Positions 55,079 to 63,694 of a stretch of 64,000 bases of DNA are shown in pieces. The stretch's first letter is position 1. The number at the start of each line of letters is the position of its first letter. The position numbers and the translations under genes are program-made. The stretch comes from Streptomyces kanamyceticus (GTDB lineage Bacteria; Actinomycetota; Actinomycetes; Streptomycetales; Streptomycetaceae). The stretch is from assembly GCF_008704495.1 (NCBI RefSeq), contig NZ_CP023699.1, positions 8,556,001 through 8,620,000 of the forward strand. Direction: 5' to 3'. Under the pieces are notes generated by a model that saw nothing but the letters and a program-made list of their open reading frames with translations, did not search any database and was not told where the DNA came from.

Positions 55079-56803
55079 GTGGTGAAGTCACCAGTTTCGG
55101 GGCGGCGGGTTCCGGGGCCGGAGCCGACGGCTGTTCCGGTGACGAGGCTGGCGGACCGGGTGCTGTGCGGGGACATCGTGCTGCCGAAGTACCAGCGGGG
55201 GTTCGTGTGGACCAGGCAGCAGGTCCTGTATCTGCTCGATTCGGTTCACCGCAACTATCCGATCGGCAGCCTGCTGCTGTGGCAGACGACGCAGGAACTC
55301 GGCAGTGAGAGTGAGGTGGCCGGTCTCGACGTCGATGAGCCCAGGCGCGGCTACCCCGTTAACTACATCATCGACGGGCAGCAGCGCATCGCGAGCCTTG
55401 TCGGGGCGCTCCACGGTGACAGCCAGGGCTGGCAGTTCGGGTACGACTTGGAGGAGGAGCGCTTCCTCCACCTTGATGAGCTGCCGGACGACACACCGAT
55501 ACCGGCCTACGTGATCCCTATGCGTCGGGTGGGATCGGCGGCGTCGCTGTTCGGCCAGGTAGCCGACTTGCGGCCTGAACTGCGCGACCGCATGGAGGTG
55601 TTGTATGAGCAGTTCACCAACTACCAGATCCCGGTCGTGACCCTGCACGAGCTGACTGAATCCGATTCTTCGAGGATCTTCGAGCGGATCAACAGCACGG
55701 GCACCGCGATGAACATCGTCGACCTGATGAGGGCGGCCACGTGGAGCCCGGACTTCGACCTGAAGGAGGAGATCGAGAAGCTGCTCGGTGTCCTCGACGC
55801 GAAGAATTACGGCCGGGTCGACACAAAGACGATGCTGCGGACCATCGCGGCCTCGGCCCGCTTCGGCTTCTCCCGCAGCGATATCAACCGCTTGCGGGAT
55901 CTGAGCAAAGACGAGTTGAGGGAGGCGGGAGCCGAGGCAGGGAAGGCGGCCGAGCGGGCCGTGGACTTCCTCTGCACCCAGATCCGTACGCCACGGGCGG
56001 AGGCGTTGCCCTACTACAACCAGTTCGCGGTCCTGGTGGAGATCTTCCGACAGCTGTCCAAGCCAAGTGCTGCGCAGTACGAGGCTCTTGAGCGGTGGTT
56101 CTGGCTGACCGCGAGCGGCGAGTACTTCAAGAACTGGAGCGAGAGCCAGATGGGTCCCGACCTGGCGGCTGTCTCCGCGTTCGCCCGGGGCGAGACGGAA
56201 GAGATCGATACCGGCGCGGCTCTGCCTCGCAGCACTCTCTGGCGTCGCAGCCCGTTCTCGAAGAGGAACGCGCCGAGCAAGCTTCTCGGCCTCCTGCTTT
56301 CGTACGAGAACCCGCTGGACCTGCTGACCGGTCGGCGCGTCGACGCGGGAAAAGCTCTCTCCTGGCAGAACGACAAGGAGTTCCACCACTTCTTCCCTCG
56401 CGCCTTCCTGCGCGACCAGGGGATCAAGGGGGCGAACGTCTGCGGCAACCTGGTCATGATCACCTCGAACACGAACATCTGGATCTCGGACCGGTCGCCG
56501 TCCCGCTATCTCCGCGACCTGCGAGACCTTGAAGGTGAGGATGCGCTCCGCAAGCGGCTGCAGTCCTGCCTGGTGGAGGAGGACGCGTATCAGGCGGCAC
56601 TGCGGGACGACTACGAGGGCTTCCTGCTGGCCAGGTCCGAGACGCTGCACCGGCGGCTGATGCAGCTGATCGGTACGGCGGCGGGAGGGCCGGCGGTCGC
56701 GCCCGCCGCGCTGGCTTCGATGGTGGGGAGCGTTGACGACGAATCCGACTCTCAGGAGCCGGAGGGGGCGGATGAGCCGCTGGATCGGGATTCGGCGGAC
56801 TGA
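55079..56803 (+). CDS. DUF262 domain protein with HNH-like C-terminal motif (GmrSD-like)
   Basis: A 574-residue protein. The DUF262 part has DIVLPKYQRGFVWTRQQVLY and IIDGQQRIASLVGAL (about residues 97-111), and ESDSSRIFERINSTGTAMN. The C-terminal region keeps KEFHHFFPRAFLRDQG (near 435), the HHxFP pattern of the DUF1524/HNH nuclease, followed by NLVMITSNTN. This is the layout of single-chain GmrSD-type restriction proteins, which cleave modified phage DNA. It starts at GTG 55079 with GAGGGGG before it. The promoter upstream is a DNA-damage motif. radC follows 49 nt later. Confidence 0.86.
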   Translation: MVKSPVSGRRVPGPEPTAVPVTRLADRVLCGDIVLPKYQRGFVWTRQQVLYLLDSVHRNYPIGSLLLWQTTQELGSESEVAGLDVDEPRRGYPVNYIIDGQQRIASLVGALHGDSQGWQFGYDLEEERFLHLDELPDDTPIPAYVIPMRRVGSAASLFGQVADLRPELRDRMEVLYEQFTNYQIPVVTLHELTESDSSRIFERINSTGTAMNIVDLMRAATWSPDFDLKEEIEKLLGVLDAKNYGRVDTKTMLRTIAASARFGFSRSDINRLRDLSKDELREAGAEAGKAAERAVDFLCTQIRTPRAEALPYYNQFAVLVEIFRQLSKPSAAQYEALERWFWLTASGEYFKNWSESQMGPDLAAVSAFARGETEEIDTGAALPRSTLWRRSPFSKRNAPSKLLGLLLSYENPLDLLTGRRVDAGKALSWQNDKEFHHFFPRAFLRDQGIKGANVCGNLVMITSNTNIWISDRSPSRYLRDLRDLEGEDALRKRLQSCLVEEDAYQAALRDDYEGFLLARSETLHRRLMQLIGTAAGGPAVAPAALASMVGSVDDESDSQEPEGADEPLDRDSAD

Positions 56804-56852
56804 CGGGGCGGTTTTGGTTGTTCTTGGGCGTCTGGACGAGGGGCGGATCGGG

Positions 56853-57518
56853 ATGAGGATCAGGGAAGTCCCAGTCGAGGACCGGCCGCGTGAACGGCTG
56901 CTTGCGCGGGGCGCGGAGGTGCTTTCGGACCGCGAGTTGCTGGCCTTGCTACTCGGCTCGGGGACGGGTGGATGCGACGCGGTGGAGTTGGCCGGGCGGT
57001 TGATCGCGCGGCACGGCGGGTTGAGTGCTCTGTCACGGGCCGATGCTTGTGAACTGGCCGTGAACATAGGTGGAGTGGGTCCGGCGAAGGCGGCGCGGGT
57101 GGCGGCGGCGTTCGAGCTTGGGCGCAGGGTGGGGGTGGAGCGGTCTGAGGTCCAACGGGTGGTTGGATCAAGGGACTTGGCAATGATCGCGGGGCCACTG
57201 TTGCGCGGGTTGCGGCATGAGCGGGTCGTGGTGGTGGTCTGCGACGCGGGAGGCCGGGTGCTGCGTACGGCAGTGTTGACGGAGGGGGCGTCGGATCGGT
57301 GTCTGTTGCCGGTGCGGGATGTGCTGGCACTGGTCCTGGCGAGCGGGGGCGCGGCGTTCGGGGTTGCCCACAACCACCCCTCGGGGCGTGTGACCCCGAG
57401 CGAGCCCGACCGCCTCGCCACGGCCCGGCTGGCAGTGGGGGCGGAGGCGGTCGGGGTGCGGTTTCTTGATCATGTGGTGGTGGGGGAGGGGCAGTGGGGG
57501 AGGGTGGATTACAGCTGA
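56853..57518 (+). CDS. radC: RadC family JAB-domain protein
   Basis: A 221-residue protein with an N-terminal helix-hairpin-helix region (ELAVNIGGVGPAKAARVAAA) and a C-terminal MPN/JAB metal site AHNHPSGRVTPSEPD. Despite its name RadC has no proven repair role and is frequent in mobile and defence regions. Start ATG 56853 (MRIREVPVEDRP) with GAGGGG upstream. It is probably co-transcribed with the DUF262 gene. Its last 10 bp overlap the end of hsdS on the other strand. Confidence 0.88.
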   Translation: MRIREVPVEDRPRERLLARGAEVLSDRELLALLLGSGTGGCDAVELAGRLIARHGGLSALSRADACELAVNIGGVGPAKAARVAAAFELGRRVGVERSEVQRVVGSRDLAMIAGPLLRGLRHERVVVVVCDAGGRVLRTAVLTEGASDRCLLPVRDVLALVLASGGAAFGVAHNHPSGRVTPSEPDRLATARLAVGAEAVGVRFLDHVVVGEGQWGRVDYS

Positions 57519-58657
57519 CCTGAGAAGGCTGCGTTGAGGAGGGTGGGGCCGAGGGTGGCCAGAAGGTCGTCGCGCTGCCGCTGAAGGGAGTTGAGGGCAT
57601 GTGCCTTCTGTTCCCAGGCGCGGACATTGAGCAAAGCTGCTTCGTGGTGCTCCTGTGGGATGTCCGGAATCTCCATGGCCATGAGCAGGCCCGACCGGAG
57701 GCGCGGGAGTTGGAGGTTGTGTGTGTGCTCCTTGACGGTGTCTAGCGTCGCCTTGGCACGTAGCCCTGCGGCAATCAGCTCGGCGGGCATGTGTCCGTTG
57801 GGGCGAAGCACATATTGCTCTACGCTGCACAACCCGTGGCGGTCAGCCACCCAGACCTTGTTGAGATACGGGCGCAGGTAGCCATAGAGGACGTCACCAG
57901 GCTGGAAGCGGAACTTGCGGCCCTTCTCGTCGCCGAGAGGGCGGGCTCCGATGCGCTGTCCAAAGTGTGGGGCGATGTGCTCAAGGCCGACGAATTCCTT
58001 TGCCGGGCTTGGATCGTCGCCAGGGTGGACTGTGTCGTTGATCTGCTTACATGTGGCGTCAACGCGAACGGTGCCCTGTGACCAGCGAGTTAGGGCGCGG
58101 TCTAGGCCGCCGATGGCGAGGAGCCGGGCTGACTCCTGTTGCGGGGCTGCGGTGGCGGTGGTTGCGACTGTTGCCAGCATGGCGTCTAGTTTGTCGGCAA
58201 TGCGGCCTTGTTCGGCGAGGTCTGGAAGCGGGACCTCTGTGGCAAGGAAGGTCCGTGGCGTTGTCCTTTTTCGCCGGACCATGGACCCTCGAGGCGTGAG
58301 ACGCTCCCACAGTTCGGGCCATGCGATGAGGTGCTTGATGTACCTGGGGTCGGCGTGCGCGTTGTCGACGGAGAACACGGGGTACTCAGGAGAGGCGTAA
58401 GTCTCGTTGAAGCGTGGGTCGACCACAGCGAGTGCGCCTTCCCAGGCGTTGAGTTTGCTCATCACGACTTGATTTGTTCGAATTCGGGCCATGCGCTCGT
58501 ATGCTGTTTCGCCTCCCATGATCCGAGGGCGCTCGATGAGTCCACGGCCGAAGCTATAGATACCTGTGATCGCGTACTTGCTGTCGTCTTCCAAGGTGAC
58601 CATCTGCGCGTCTTCGTAGAGGACTTCACCGAGTTCGCGCTGTGGGTATCTGCTCAC
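57509..58657 (-). CDS. hsdS: Type I restriction-modification specificity subunit
   Basis: A 382-residue DNA-recognition subunit with two target-recognition domains, each followed by a conserved helix: VPLPDLAEQGRIADKLDAML (about 142-161) and IPDIPQEHHEAALLNVRAWE (about 331-350). It sets the bipartite target of both methylase and nuclease. GTG 58657 overlaps the hsdM stop by four bases (GTGA), so they are co-translated. Confidence 0.93.
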   Translation of the reverse strand: MSRYPQRELGEVLYEDAQMVTLEDDSKYAITGIYSFGRGLIERPRIMGGETAYERMARIRTNQVVMSKLNAWEGALAVVDPRFNETYASPEYPVFSVDNAHADPRYIKHLIAWPELWERLTPRGSMVRRKRTTPRTFLATEVPLPDLAEQGRIADKLDAMLATVATTATAAPQQESARLLAIGGLDRALTRWSQGTVRVDATCKQINDTVHPGDDPSPAKEFVGLEHIAPHFGQRIGARPLGDEKGRKFRFQPGDVLYGYLRPYLNKVWVADRHGLCSVEQYVLRPNGHMPAELIAAGLRAKATLDTVKEHTHNLQLPRLRSGLLMAMEIPDIPQEHHEAALLNVRAWEQKAHALNSLQRQRDDLLATLGPTLLNAAFSGQL

Positions 58658-60078
58658 TTGCTGGCCAGCCCTTCGCGCAGACTCGTCAGCAACCCGAGAA
58701 TCTCGCCTTCCACCTTGATCAGCTCGTCCACCAGCTCCTCCGGCGTCCGCTGCTCTAGGCCGTCGCCCACATGCGGATTCGCGATGTCAAGGTTGTAGCC
58801 CGCCTTCTTGATGTCTTCGGCTGGGACCATCCACGCCTGCGGGCCACCCTCGCGCCCTTCCCGCTTTTTGCCGCCCCACCACTCGACACACGGCTCGAAC
58901 TCCTCGACCCGCATCGGCTTTGTCTTGGCGTAGCCGCGTCGCCCTTCAGGCAAAGGGATCTCGTAGAACCACGTTTCCTCCGTCGGTCCGGTCTTCTCGA
59001 AGAACAGGAGGTTCGACGGGATCTGGGTGTACGGCGCGAAGACACCCTGGGGGAGGCGGACGATGGTGTGCAGGTTGCACTCCTTCATCAGCTTCTCCTT
59101 GATACGGGCGCCCACTCCACCCGCGAACAGACTGCCGTTGGGTAGGACAACCGCGCACCGCCCGCCCTTCTGCAACTGGTCGAGGATTGCGTGAACGAAG
59201 AGCCAAGCAGTTTCCTGGGTTTGGTACCCCGACGGGAACTGCTTGACGATTGATTGCTCTTCCTCCCCGCCGAAGGGAGGATTGGTGAGGACGACGTTTA
59301 CACGCTCGGCCGCGGTGGACTGACGCATGCGCTTGAGGGCGTTGTCGTGGACGAGCTGAGGCGCGTCGATACCGTGGAGCAGCAGGTTCATGCTGGCCAG
59401 CAGGTACGGCTGGGACTTCTTCTCGATACCTCGAAGGTCGCCGGCCAGCTGCTTGCGCTGCTCGTCGGTCTCGACCTTGTCCTTCAGATCCTCGTAAGCC
59501 TGAACGAGGAAGCCACCCGTGCCGCAGGCCGGGTCGAGGATTGACTCGCCGAGTTCGAGGAACGACTGCTGAACCATGAACCGGTTGACCGGTCGAGGGG
59601 TGTAGAACTCGCCAGAGTCACCGGCCGCATCCCGCATTTCCTTGAGGATCGACTCGTAGACGAACGCCATGGTGTGGATGTCGTCCGACGACGTGAAGTG
59701 GATCTGGTCGACCACGTCCACCAGGTCGCGAAGGAGTGTGCCGGACATCATGCGGTTGGTGACGTCCGCGAAGACTGCCGAGAGGATGTTCCGGGGGTCG
59801 TCGGCGCCGCTTCCCTCAAGTCCCGAGAGGTGGGGGATGAGGTCGCCGTTGATGAACGCACGCAGGTCGTCTCCGCTGTAGTCGCGTTTCGGTGCCCAGT
59901 CCTGCCAGCGGTACGGCTTCTCGATCGCGGGGCGGTAGTCAGGGTCGAGTGCCGCGCCGGTCTGCTCGACGCGCTCATCGAATGCCTTGAGGAACAGCAG
60001 CCACGACAGTTGGGGGAGCCGGTCGAGGTCTCCGTTGAGCCCCGCGTCCTTGCGCATGATGTCCCGCGCGGATTTCAC
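58654..60078 (-). CDS. hsdM: Type I restriction-modification methyltransferase subunit
   Basis: An adenine-N6 methyltransferase. SAM motif ILDPACGTGGFLVQAY and catalytic NPPFGG are intact, and the C-terminal helical tail is present. The annotated GTG 60078 has no binding site. The same frame continues upstream as coding sequence (LWEEKEADKKQTAAQSRAKL), and a natural ATG with GAAAGAAC lies at 60185, but it is out of frame by one base. The shift can be healed by one extra C in the seven-C run (60176-60182) just after that ATG. So the gene is either frame-shifted, phase-variable or mis-sequenced; the true protein is probably about 510 residues. Confidence 0.9.
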   Translation of the reverse strand: MKSARDIMRKDAGLNGDLDRLPQLSWLLFLKAFDERVEQTGAALDPDYRPAIEKPYRWQDWAPKRDYSGDDLRAFINGDLIPHLSGLEGSGADDPRNILSAVFADVTNRMMSGTLLRDLVDVVDQIHFTSSDDIHTMAFVYESILKEMRDAAGDSGEFYTPRPVNRFMVQQSFLELGESILDPACGTGGFLVQAYEDLKDKVETDEQRKQLAGDLRGIEKKSQPYLLASMNLLLHGIDAPQLVHDNALKRMRQSTAAERVNVVLTNPPFGGEEEQSIVKQFPSGYQTQETAWLFVHAILDQLQKGGRCAVVLPNGSLFAGGVGARIKEKLMKECNLHTIVRLPQGVFAPYTQIPSNLLFFEKTGPTEETWFYEIPLPEGRRGYAKTKPMRVEEFEPCVEWWGGKKREGREGGPQAWMVPAEDIKKAGYNLDIANPHVGDGLEQRTPEELVDELIKVEGEILGLLTSLREGLASK

Positions 60079-60175
60079 CAGCGACTGGAGCTTGGCCCGG
60101 GACTGGGCGGCAGTTTGCTTCTTGTCCGCCTCCTTCTCCTCCCAGAGGGGGTGGACTGCTCTTGCTTCTTCTTGC

Positions 60176-60182
60176 GGGGGGG
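60176..60182 (-). repeat. Seven-C homopolymer at the 5' end of hsdM
   Basis: ATG at 60185-60183 is followed at once by CCCCCCC on the minus strand. As given, the frame ends at a TGA overlapping GTG 60078; with eight C it enters the hsdM frame. Confidence 0.75.
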
Positions 60183-60186
60183 CATG

Positions 60187-60843
60187 TCAGTGTTCTTTCG
60201 TTGTACGGGAGTTGGAGGGGTTGCCGGTGTCGTGGACGCCGTGCTTCATGCGGGTCGCAAGGGCGCGCTCTACCCCGAGTTCGGCTTTAGGGCCCAAAGT
60301 CTCTACTGCGTGAAGGAGTTGGCGCTTCGTGGCCACACCGCGTTCCAGCGCTTCCGCGACTGCCGAGTCCAATACGTCCTGTTCGGTTCCCGCCGCGGCG
60401 CACTCGGCGATGGCCCGGACCGGGGCCGTCACGCGGTAGCCCGAGCGGTCCTCGATCTCATCGGGGGTGAGTTCAGCGCGGTGCAGGATCACCGCTGCGT
60501 CCTTCTGGCGGAAGTTACGCGGCACCGTGAGGTGGATCTGGGAGGGGTTCGCTATGCCCAGGTCGTGGATGGACAGGGCGGTGGTGTGCGAGGCGACCGC
60601 CCGGCCTCTGCTCCACAGGCACCAGCGCACCAGGTGGGCATCCTCGCTGGCGGGCAGGTCCGTGAACTCACGGAACCGGTAGATACCCCGGTCGACCGGC
60701 AGCCAGTTCCCGCGCTGCGCGTGGTAGCGCTGCGCCTGGTAGGAGTATCCAGCTTTCAGGGCCTGGGCAGCGGTGAAGTAGCCGTGCTGGCCGCTCGCCA
60801 CGCGCCACAGGGTGGCCCGGGTGTCCGTACGGTCTGTGAGCAC
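60187..60843 (-). CDS. AbiEi-family antitoxin/regulator-like protein, no toxin partner
   Basis: A 218-residue protein of the type IV antitoxin AbiEi group. The N-terminal winged helix is GQHGYFTAAQALKAGYSYQA with NWLPVDRGIYRF, followed by an antitoxin-like domain (ASHTTALSIHDLGIANPSQI, TVPRNFRQKDAAVILHRAEL). AbiEi proteins repress their own operon by binding inverted repeats. No AbiEii nucleotidyltransferase is present; instead hsdM follows with one base between this stop and its natural ATG. GTG 60843 is preceded by TAAGGT and six bases (leaderless). A role as repressor of the methylase/specificity operon is inferred. Confidence 0.85.
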   Translation of the reverse strand: MLTDRTDTRATLWRVASGQHGYFTAAQALKAGYSYQAQRYHAQRGNWLPVDRGIYRFREFTDLPASEDAHLVRWCLWSRGRAVASHTTALSIHDLGIANPSQIHLTVPRNFRQKDAAVILHRAELTPDEIEDRSGYRVTAPVRAIAECAAAGTEQDVLDSAVAEALERGVATKRQLLHAVETLGPKAELGVERALATRMKHGVHDTGNPSNSRTTKEH

Positions 60844-60879
60844 GGGGTCACCTTAGCAAATGCACAGTCCTCAAAGTCC

Positions 60880-60919
60880 GCTTTAGTTTGATGCAAGGGT
60901 CAGCGCGTCAAACTAAAGC
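60880..60919. promoter_or_regulatory. 12-bp inverted repeat operator before the AbiEi-hsdM-hsdS operon
   Basis: GCTTTAGTTTGA (60880-60891) and TCAAACTAAAGC (60908-60919) are perfect reverse complements with a 16-nt spacer. They lie 37 nt upstream of the AbiEi-like start codon, just before its promoter, and are AT-rich against a GC-rich background. Confidence 0.8.
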
Positions 60920-61207
60920 AGACCTGGAAACCCTGTGTTTCCGAGCTGCGCGGCTGACGTAAGTCCAGCTGCAGCGGAGCCGACCAGGGCAGCTGCCTCG
61001 AAGTCTTCCCCGCTCCCGCCGTGCCCGTGCCCGCGACTCCGCTCCCGCGGCTCCGCCCTGCTCAGCCCCGCAACCGGCTGGACCGATTCGTCGTGGCCGT
61101 CAAGGGGGAAGTTCCCCTCGCAACCCCGGAGTGCATCCACGTACGCGGCCCCCGTCGGATGTGACAGGGGCCGCTATCACATCCGACCGAGCCTCCACAG
61201 CCGCACC
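60920..61207. other. Intergenic region between hsdR and the operator
   Basis: No gene seen. It holds two interleaved inverted repeats (61145-61187) just downstream of hsdR and a small GGAAAC/GTTTCC dyad near 60926-60943. Confidence 0.5.
61145..61187. repeat. Interleaved inverted repeats after hsdR
   Basis: GCGGCCCC (61145-61152) pairs with GGGGCCGC (61167-61174). GTCGGATGTGA (61154-61164) pairs with TCACATCCGAC (61177-61187). Each lies inside or across the other, so only one hairpin, or a pseudoknot, can form at a time. Confidence 0.75.
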
Positions 61208-63694
61208 CTACGAAGCCTCCAGCAACCGCCGTCCCAGCTCATCGATGGCGGTGTGCAGGGGCAACCCGTTGCCACCGAACCGGCCCGTGAGCTCGAGGAC
61301 CGAGCCCATCTTCGTGAACGGCTGAACCTGTAGCGTCTCCGGCTTCAGCTGCGTCGACCCGTGCTCGACGAACTTGAGCAGCATCTCCTCCAGCACCTCG
61401 CGGGCCTGCGGTTGGAAGGACTTCAGGAACTCCTGGTGCTCGTGCAGGAAGCGGTTGAACCGCTCCTCCCTGCTGACCAGGGGCAAGCCCCACGCCACGT
61501 TGAGGAGCAGATCCACCGGATCCACGTCAGGGACGTCGAAGGCGTCGGGGAGCTCCTCGGCGTCCACGTCGGCCTTCTTGAGGATGGACATTAGGGCGCC
61601 GCGGGACTTGGCCGAGGCCCACTGGGAGCGCAACGAGGCTGGGGCCAGGTCGAGTTCGAGCACACGGCCCCGGACCCACTGCCGGATGGAGACCAGGCGC
61701 ATCGTCCGGCCGTCGGAGTCGAGCTGATAGCGGCTCTCGCCCCACTTGTAGACCTCGATGCCGTCCACCACGTACTTGCGACCACGCGCGCGGATGCGGT
61801 CGATCTCGTCTGGGTCGTCGATGACCCCGGCCTGGGACGCTGAGTCGAACGCCCCACCGTCCTGTTGCTCGTACGCGGAGTCCGGCTCGGCGACCGTTTC
61901 CGGGTCGATCTCCTGCCCGTCCGGGGTCTCCCCCACCGTGTCGATGACGTGGCCCTGCTCGTCCGCCGTGTCCCGCACCACGCGCAGCGGAGGGCCGTCG
62001 AAGTTGGGATCGTCGAAGAGGCGGGTCGCTTCCACGAAGTCGATGATGTCGAACGATGCCTTGCCGATCTCGGGGCACAGCCGGGTGCCGCGGCCGATGG
62101 TCTGCTTGAACTCGGGCATCGACGCGATGCGCCGGAACAGCACGATGTTGCGGACCGCCGGCAGGTCAATGCCGGTGTTCAGCAGTTTCGACGTCACAGC
62201 GATCACGGGCTCGTCGGAGTCGTCTTTGCGGAACTCGTCGAGGTGCGCCATACCGACGTCGCGGTCGGCGTCGGTGATGCGGACCACGTAGTCGCGGTGC
62301 CTGTTCACCTCCTGGGACGCGGCGTTGTAGAGCGCGTTGCGCATGCGTCCTGCATGGTTGTTGTTCTCGCAGAACACGATCGTCTTGCCGTGTTTGCCGT
62401 CCTCGGCGGTGGACCGCAGATAGTCGATAACGTACTGGGCCGCGGCCTCGGTGCGCTCAAGGATGACCATCACGCGTTCGTAGTCCTTGGGGCCGTACAC
62501 ACCCTCGGGGATCTCGTTGTCGTACTTGTCGCGCTGGCCGGGATCCGGTGCGTAACCCTCGACGTCCACGTTGAGGCGTACCCTGCGCACCCGGTAGGGG
62601 GCCAGGAATCCGTCGCCGATGCCGTCCGCCAAGGAATACGTGTAGACCGGGTCGCCGAAGTAGTCGACCGAGTCCGCGTCCTTGCGGCTGATGGGTGTCG
62701 CGGTCAGCCCGATCTGTGTGGCCGGGGAGAAGTGTTCGAGGATTCGGCGCCACTGCGAGTCGTCGCGTGCGCTGCCCCGATGGCATTCGTCCACGATGAC
62801 AAGGTCGAAGTAGTCGCGCTCGTAGCGCTCGTACAAGGGTTTGCCCTCGACCTGATCCCGCTGTTCCAGGGACTGGTACAGCGCGAAGTAGACCTTGCGG
62901 CCTTTCACGACCTTGCCGCCGCCGAGCTTGGTCACGTCGTCGACGCCGAACGCCTTGAGGAAGTACTCGTCCTTCGGGTTGTCGACCAGCATGTTGCGGT
63001 CGGACAGGTAGAGCACTCTGGGTTTGCGGCCGGGGGTCCACTGTGAGTTGTACAGCTTGGCGACGGTCTGCAGGGCGACCATCGTCTTGCCCGTACCGGT
63101 GGCGAGGACGAGCAGAATGCGCTCCTGGCCTTGGGCGATGGCTGCCAGCGTGCGGTTGACCGCGATCCGCTGGTAGTAGCGGGGCCGCTTGATGGTGTTG
63201 TCCGAGTTCCGCAACGAGTGGTTGTTCGGCGTGGTGAGGAGTTCACGACCGAGGGCGGAATCGGCCTGCTCCGCGTCGAGAAAACGAGACCAGAGTTCCT
63301 CTGGGGTGGGGAACCGGTCGATCTCCCGGATGGAAGGGGAGGTGCCGCGCAGGTCCAGCTCGATGATCTCCCGGCCGTTCGTCGCATAGGCGAAGGGGAG
63401 GCGGAGCTTCTTCGCGTAGCGCCGGACCTGCTCCACCCCGTCCTGGGCGTCGATGCGATACCGCTTCGCCTCGATGACTCCGATGGGCAGATCCGGCGTG
63501 TACTCCAGTACATAGTCGGCGACGAGCGGGTCGTCCCGCATGTGGCGCTTCGGGGTGGGCGTCAGGCGACCGCCGTTGATCTGGAACTGGGGGCGGATCT
63601 GATCAGTCGTCCACCCGGACCGGTCGAGGGCCGGAAGGATATAGGTCCGGCAGGTCTCATCTTCGTTCATCCCATACGCGTCATCGGTCGCCAT
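61208..63694 (-). CDS. hsdR: Type I restriction enzyme motor/nuclease subunit
   Basis: About 828 residues. The N-terminal PD-(D/E)xK nuclease is VADYVLEYTPDLPIGVIEAK. The helicase motifs are LATGTGKTMVALQ (Walker A), IVDECHRGSARD (DEAD-type) and GLTATPISR, and QTIGRGTRLCP is motif VI. The EcoEI-type C-terminal domain follows. ATG 63694 (MATDDAYGMNEDET) is chosen for its position; ATG 63724 and ATG 63670 are possible. The 364-nt gap to the AbiEi gene suggests separate transcription from the methylase operon. Confidence 0.92.
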   Translation of the reverse strand: MATDDAYGMNEDETCRTYILPALDRSGWTTDQIRPQFQINGGRLTPTPKRHMRDDPLVADYVLEYTPDLPIGVIEAKRYRIDAQDGVEQVRRYAKKLRLPFAYATNGREIIELDLRGTSPSIREIDRFPTPEELWSRFLDAEQADSALGRELLTTPNNHSLRNSDNTIKRPRYYQRIAVNRTLAAIAQGQERILLVLATGTGKTMVALQTVAKLYNSQWTPGRKPRVLYLSDRNMLVDNPKDEYFLKAFGVDDVTKLGGGKVVKGRKVYFALYQSLEQRDQVEGKPLYERYERDYFDLVIVDECHRGSARDDSQWRRILEHFSPATQIGLTATPISRKDADSVDYFGDPVYTYSLADGIGDGFLAPYRVRRVRLNVDVEGYAPDPGQRDKYDNEIPEGVYGPKDYERVMVILERTEAAAQYVIDYLRSTAEDGKHGKTIVFCENNNHAGRMRNALYNAASQEVNRHRDYVVRITDADRDVGMAHLDEFRKDDSDEPVIAVTSKLLNTGIDLPAVRNIVLFRRIASMPEFKQTIGRGTRLCPEIGKASFDIIDFVEATRLFDDPNFDGPPLRVVRDTADEQGHVIDTVGETPDGQEIDPETVAEPDSAYEQQDGGAFDSASQAGVIDDPDEIDRIRARGRKYVVDGIEVYKWGESRYQLDSDGRTMRLVSIRQWVRGRVLELDLAPASLRSQWASAKSRGALMSILKKADVDAEELPDAFDVPDVDPVDLLLNVAWGLPLVSREERFNRFLHEHQEFLKSFQPQAREVLEEMLLKFVEHGSTQLKPETLQVQPFTKMGSVLELTGRFGGNGLPLHTAIDELGRRLLEAS

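Noticed and set aside
60187..60843. Complete type IV toxin-antitoxin system
   Set aside because: No AbiEii-type nucleotidyltransferase gene lies on either side; the neighbours are hsdM and hsdR.
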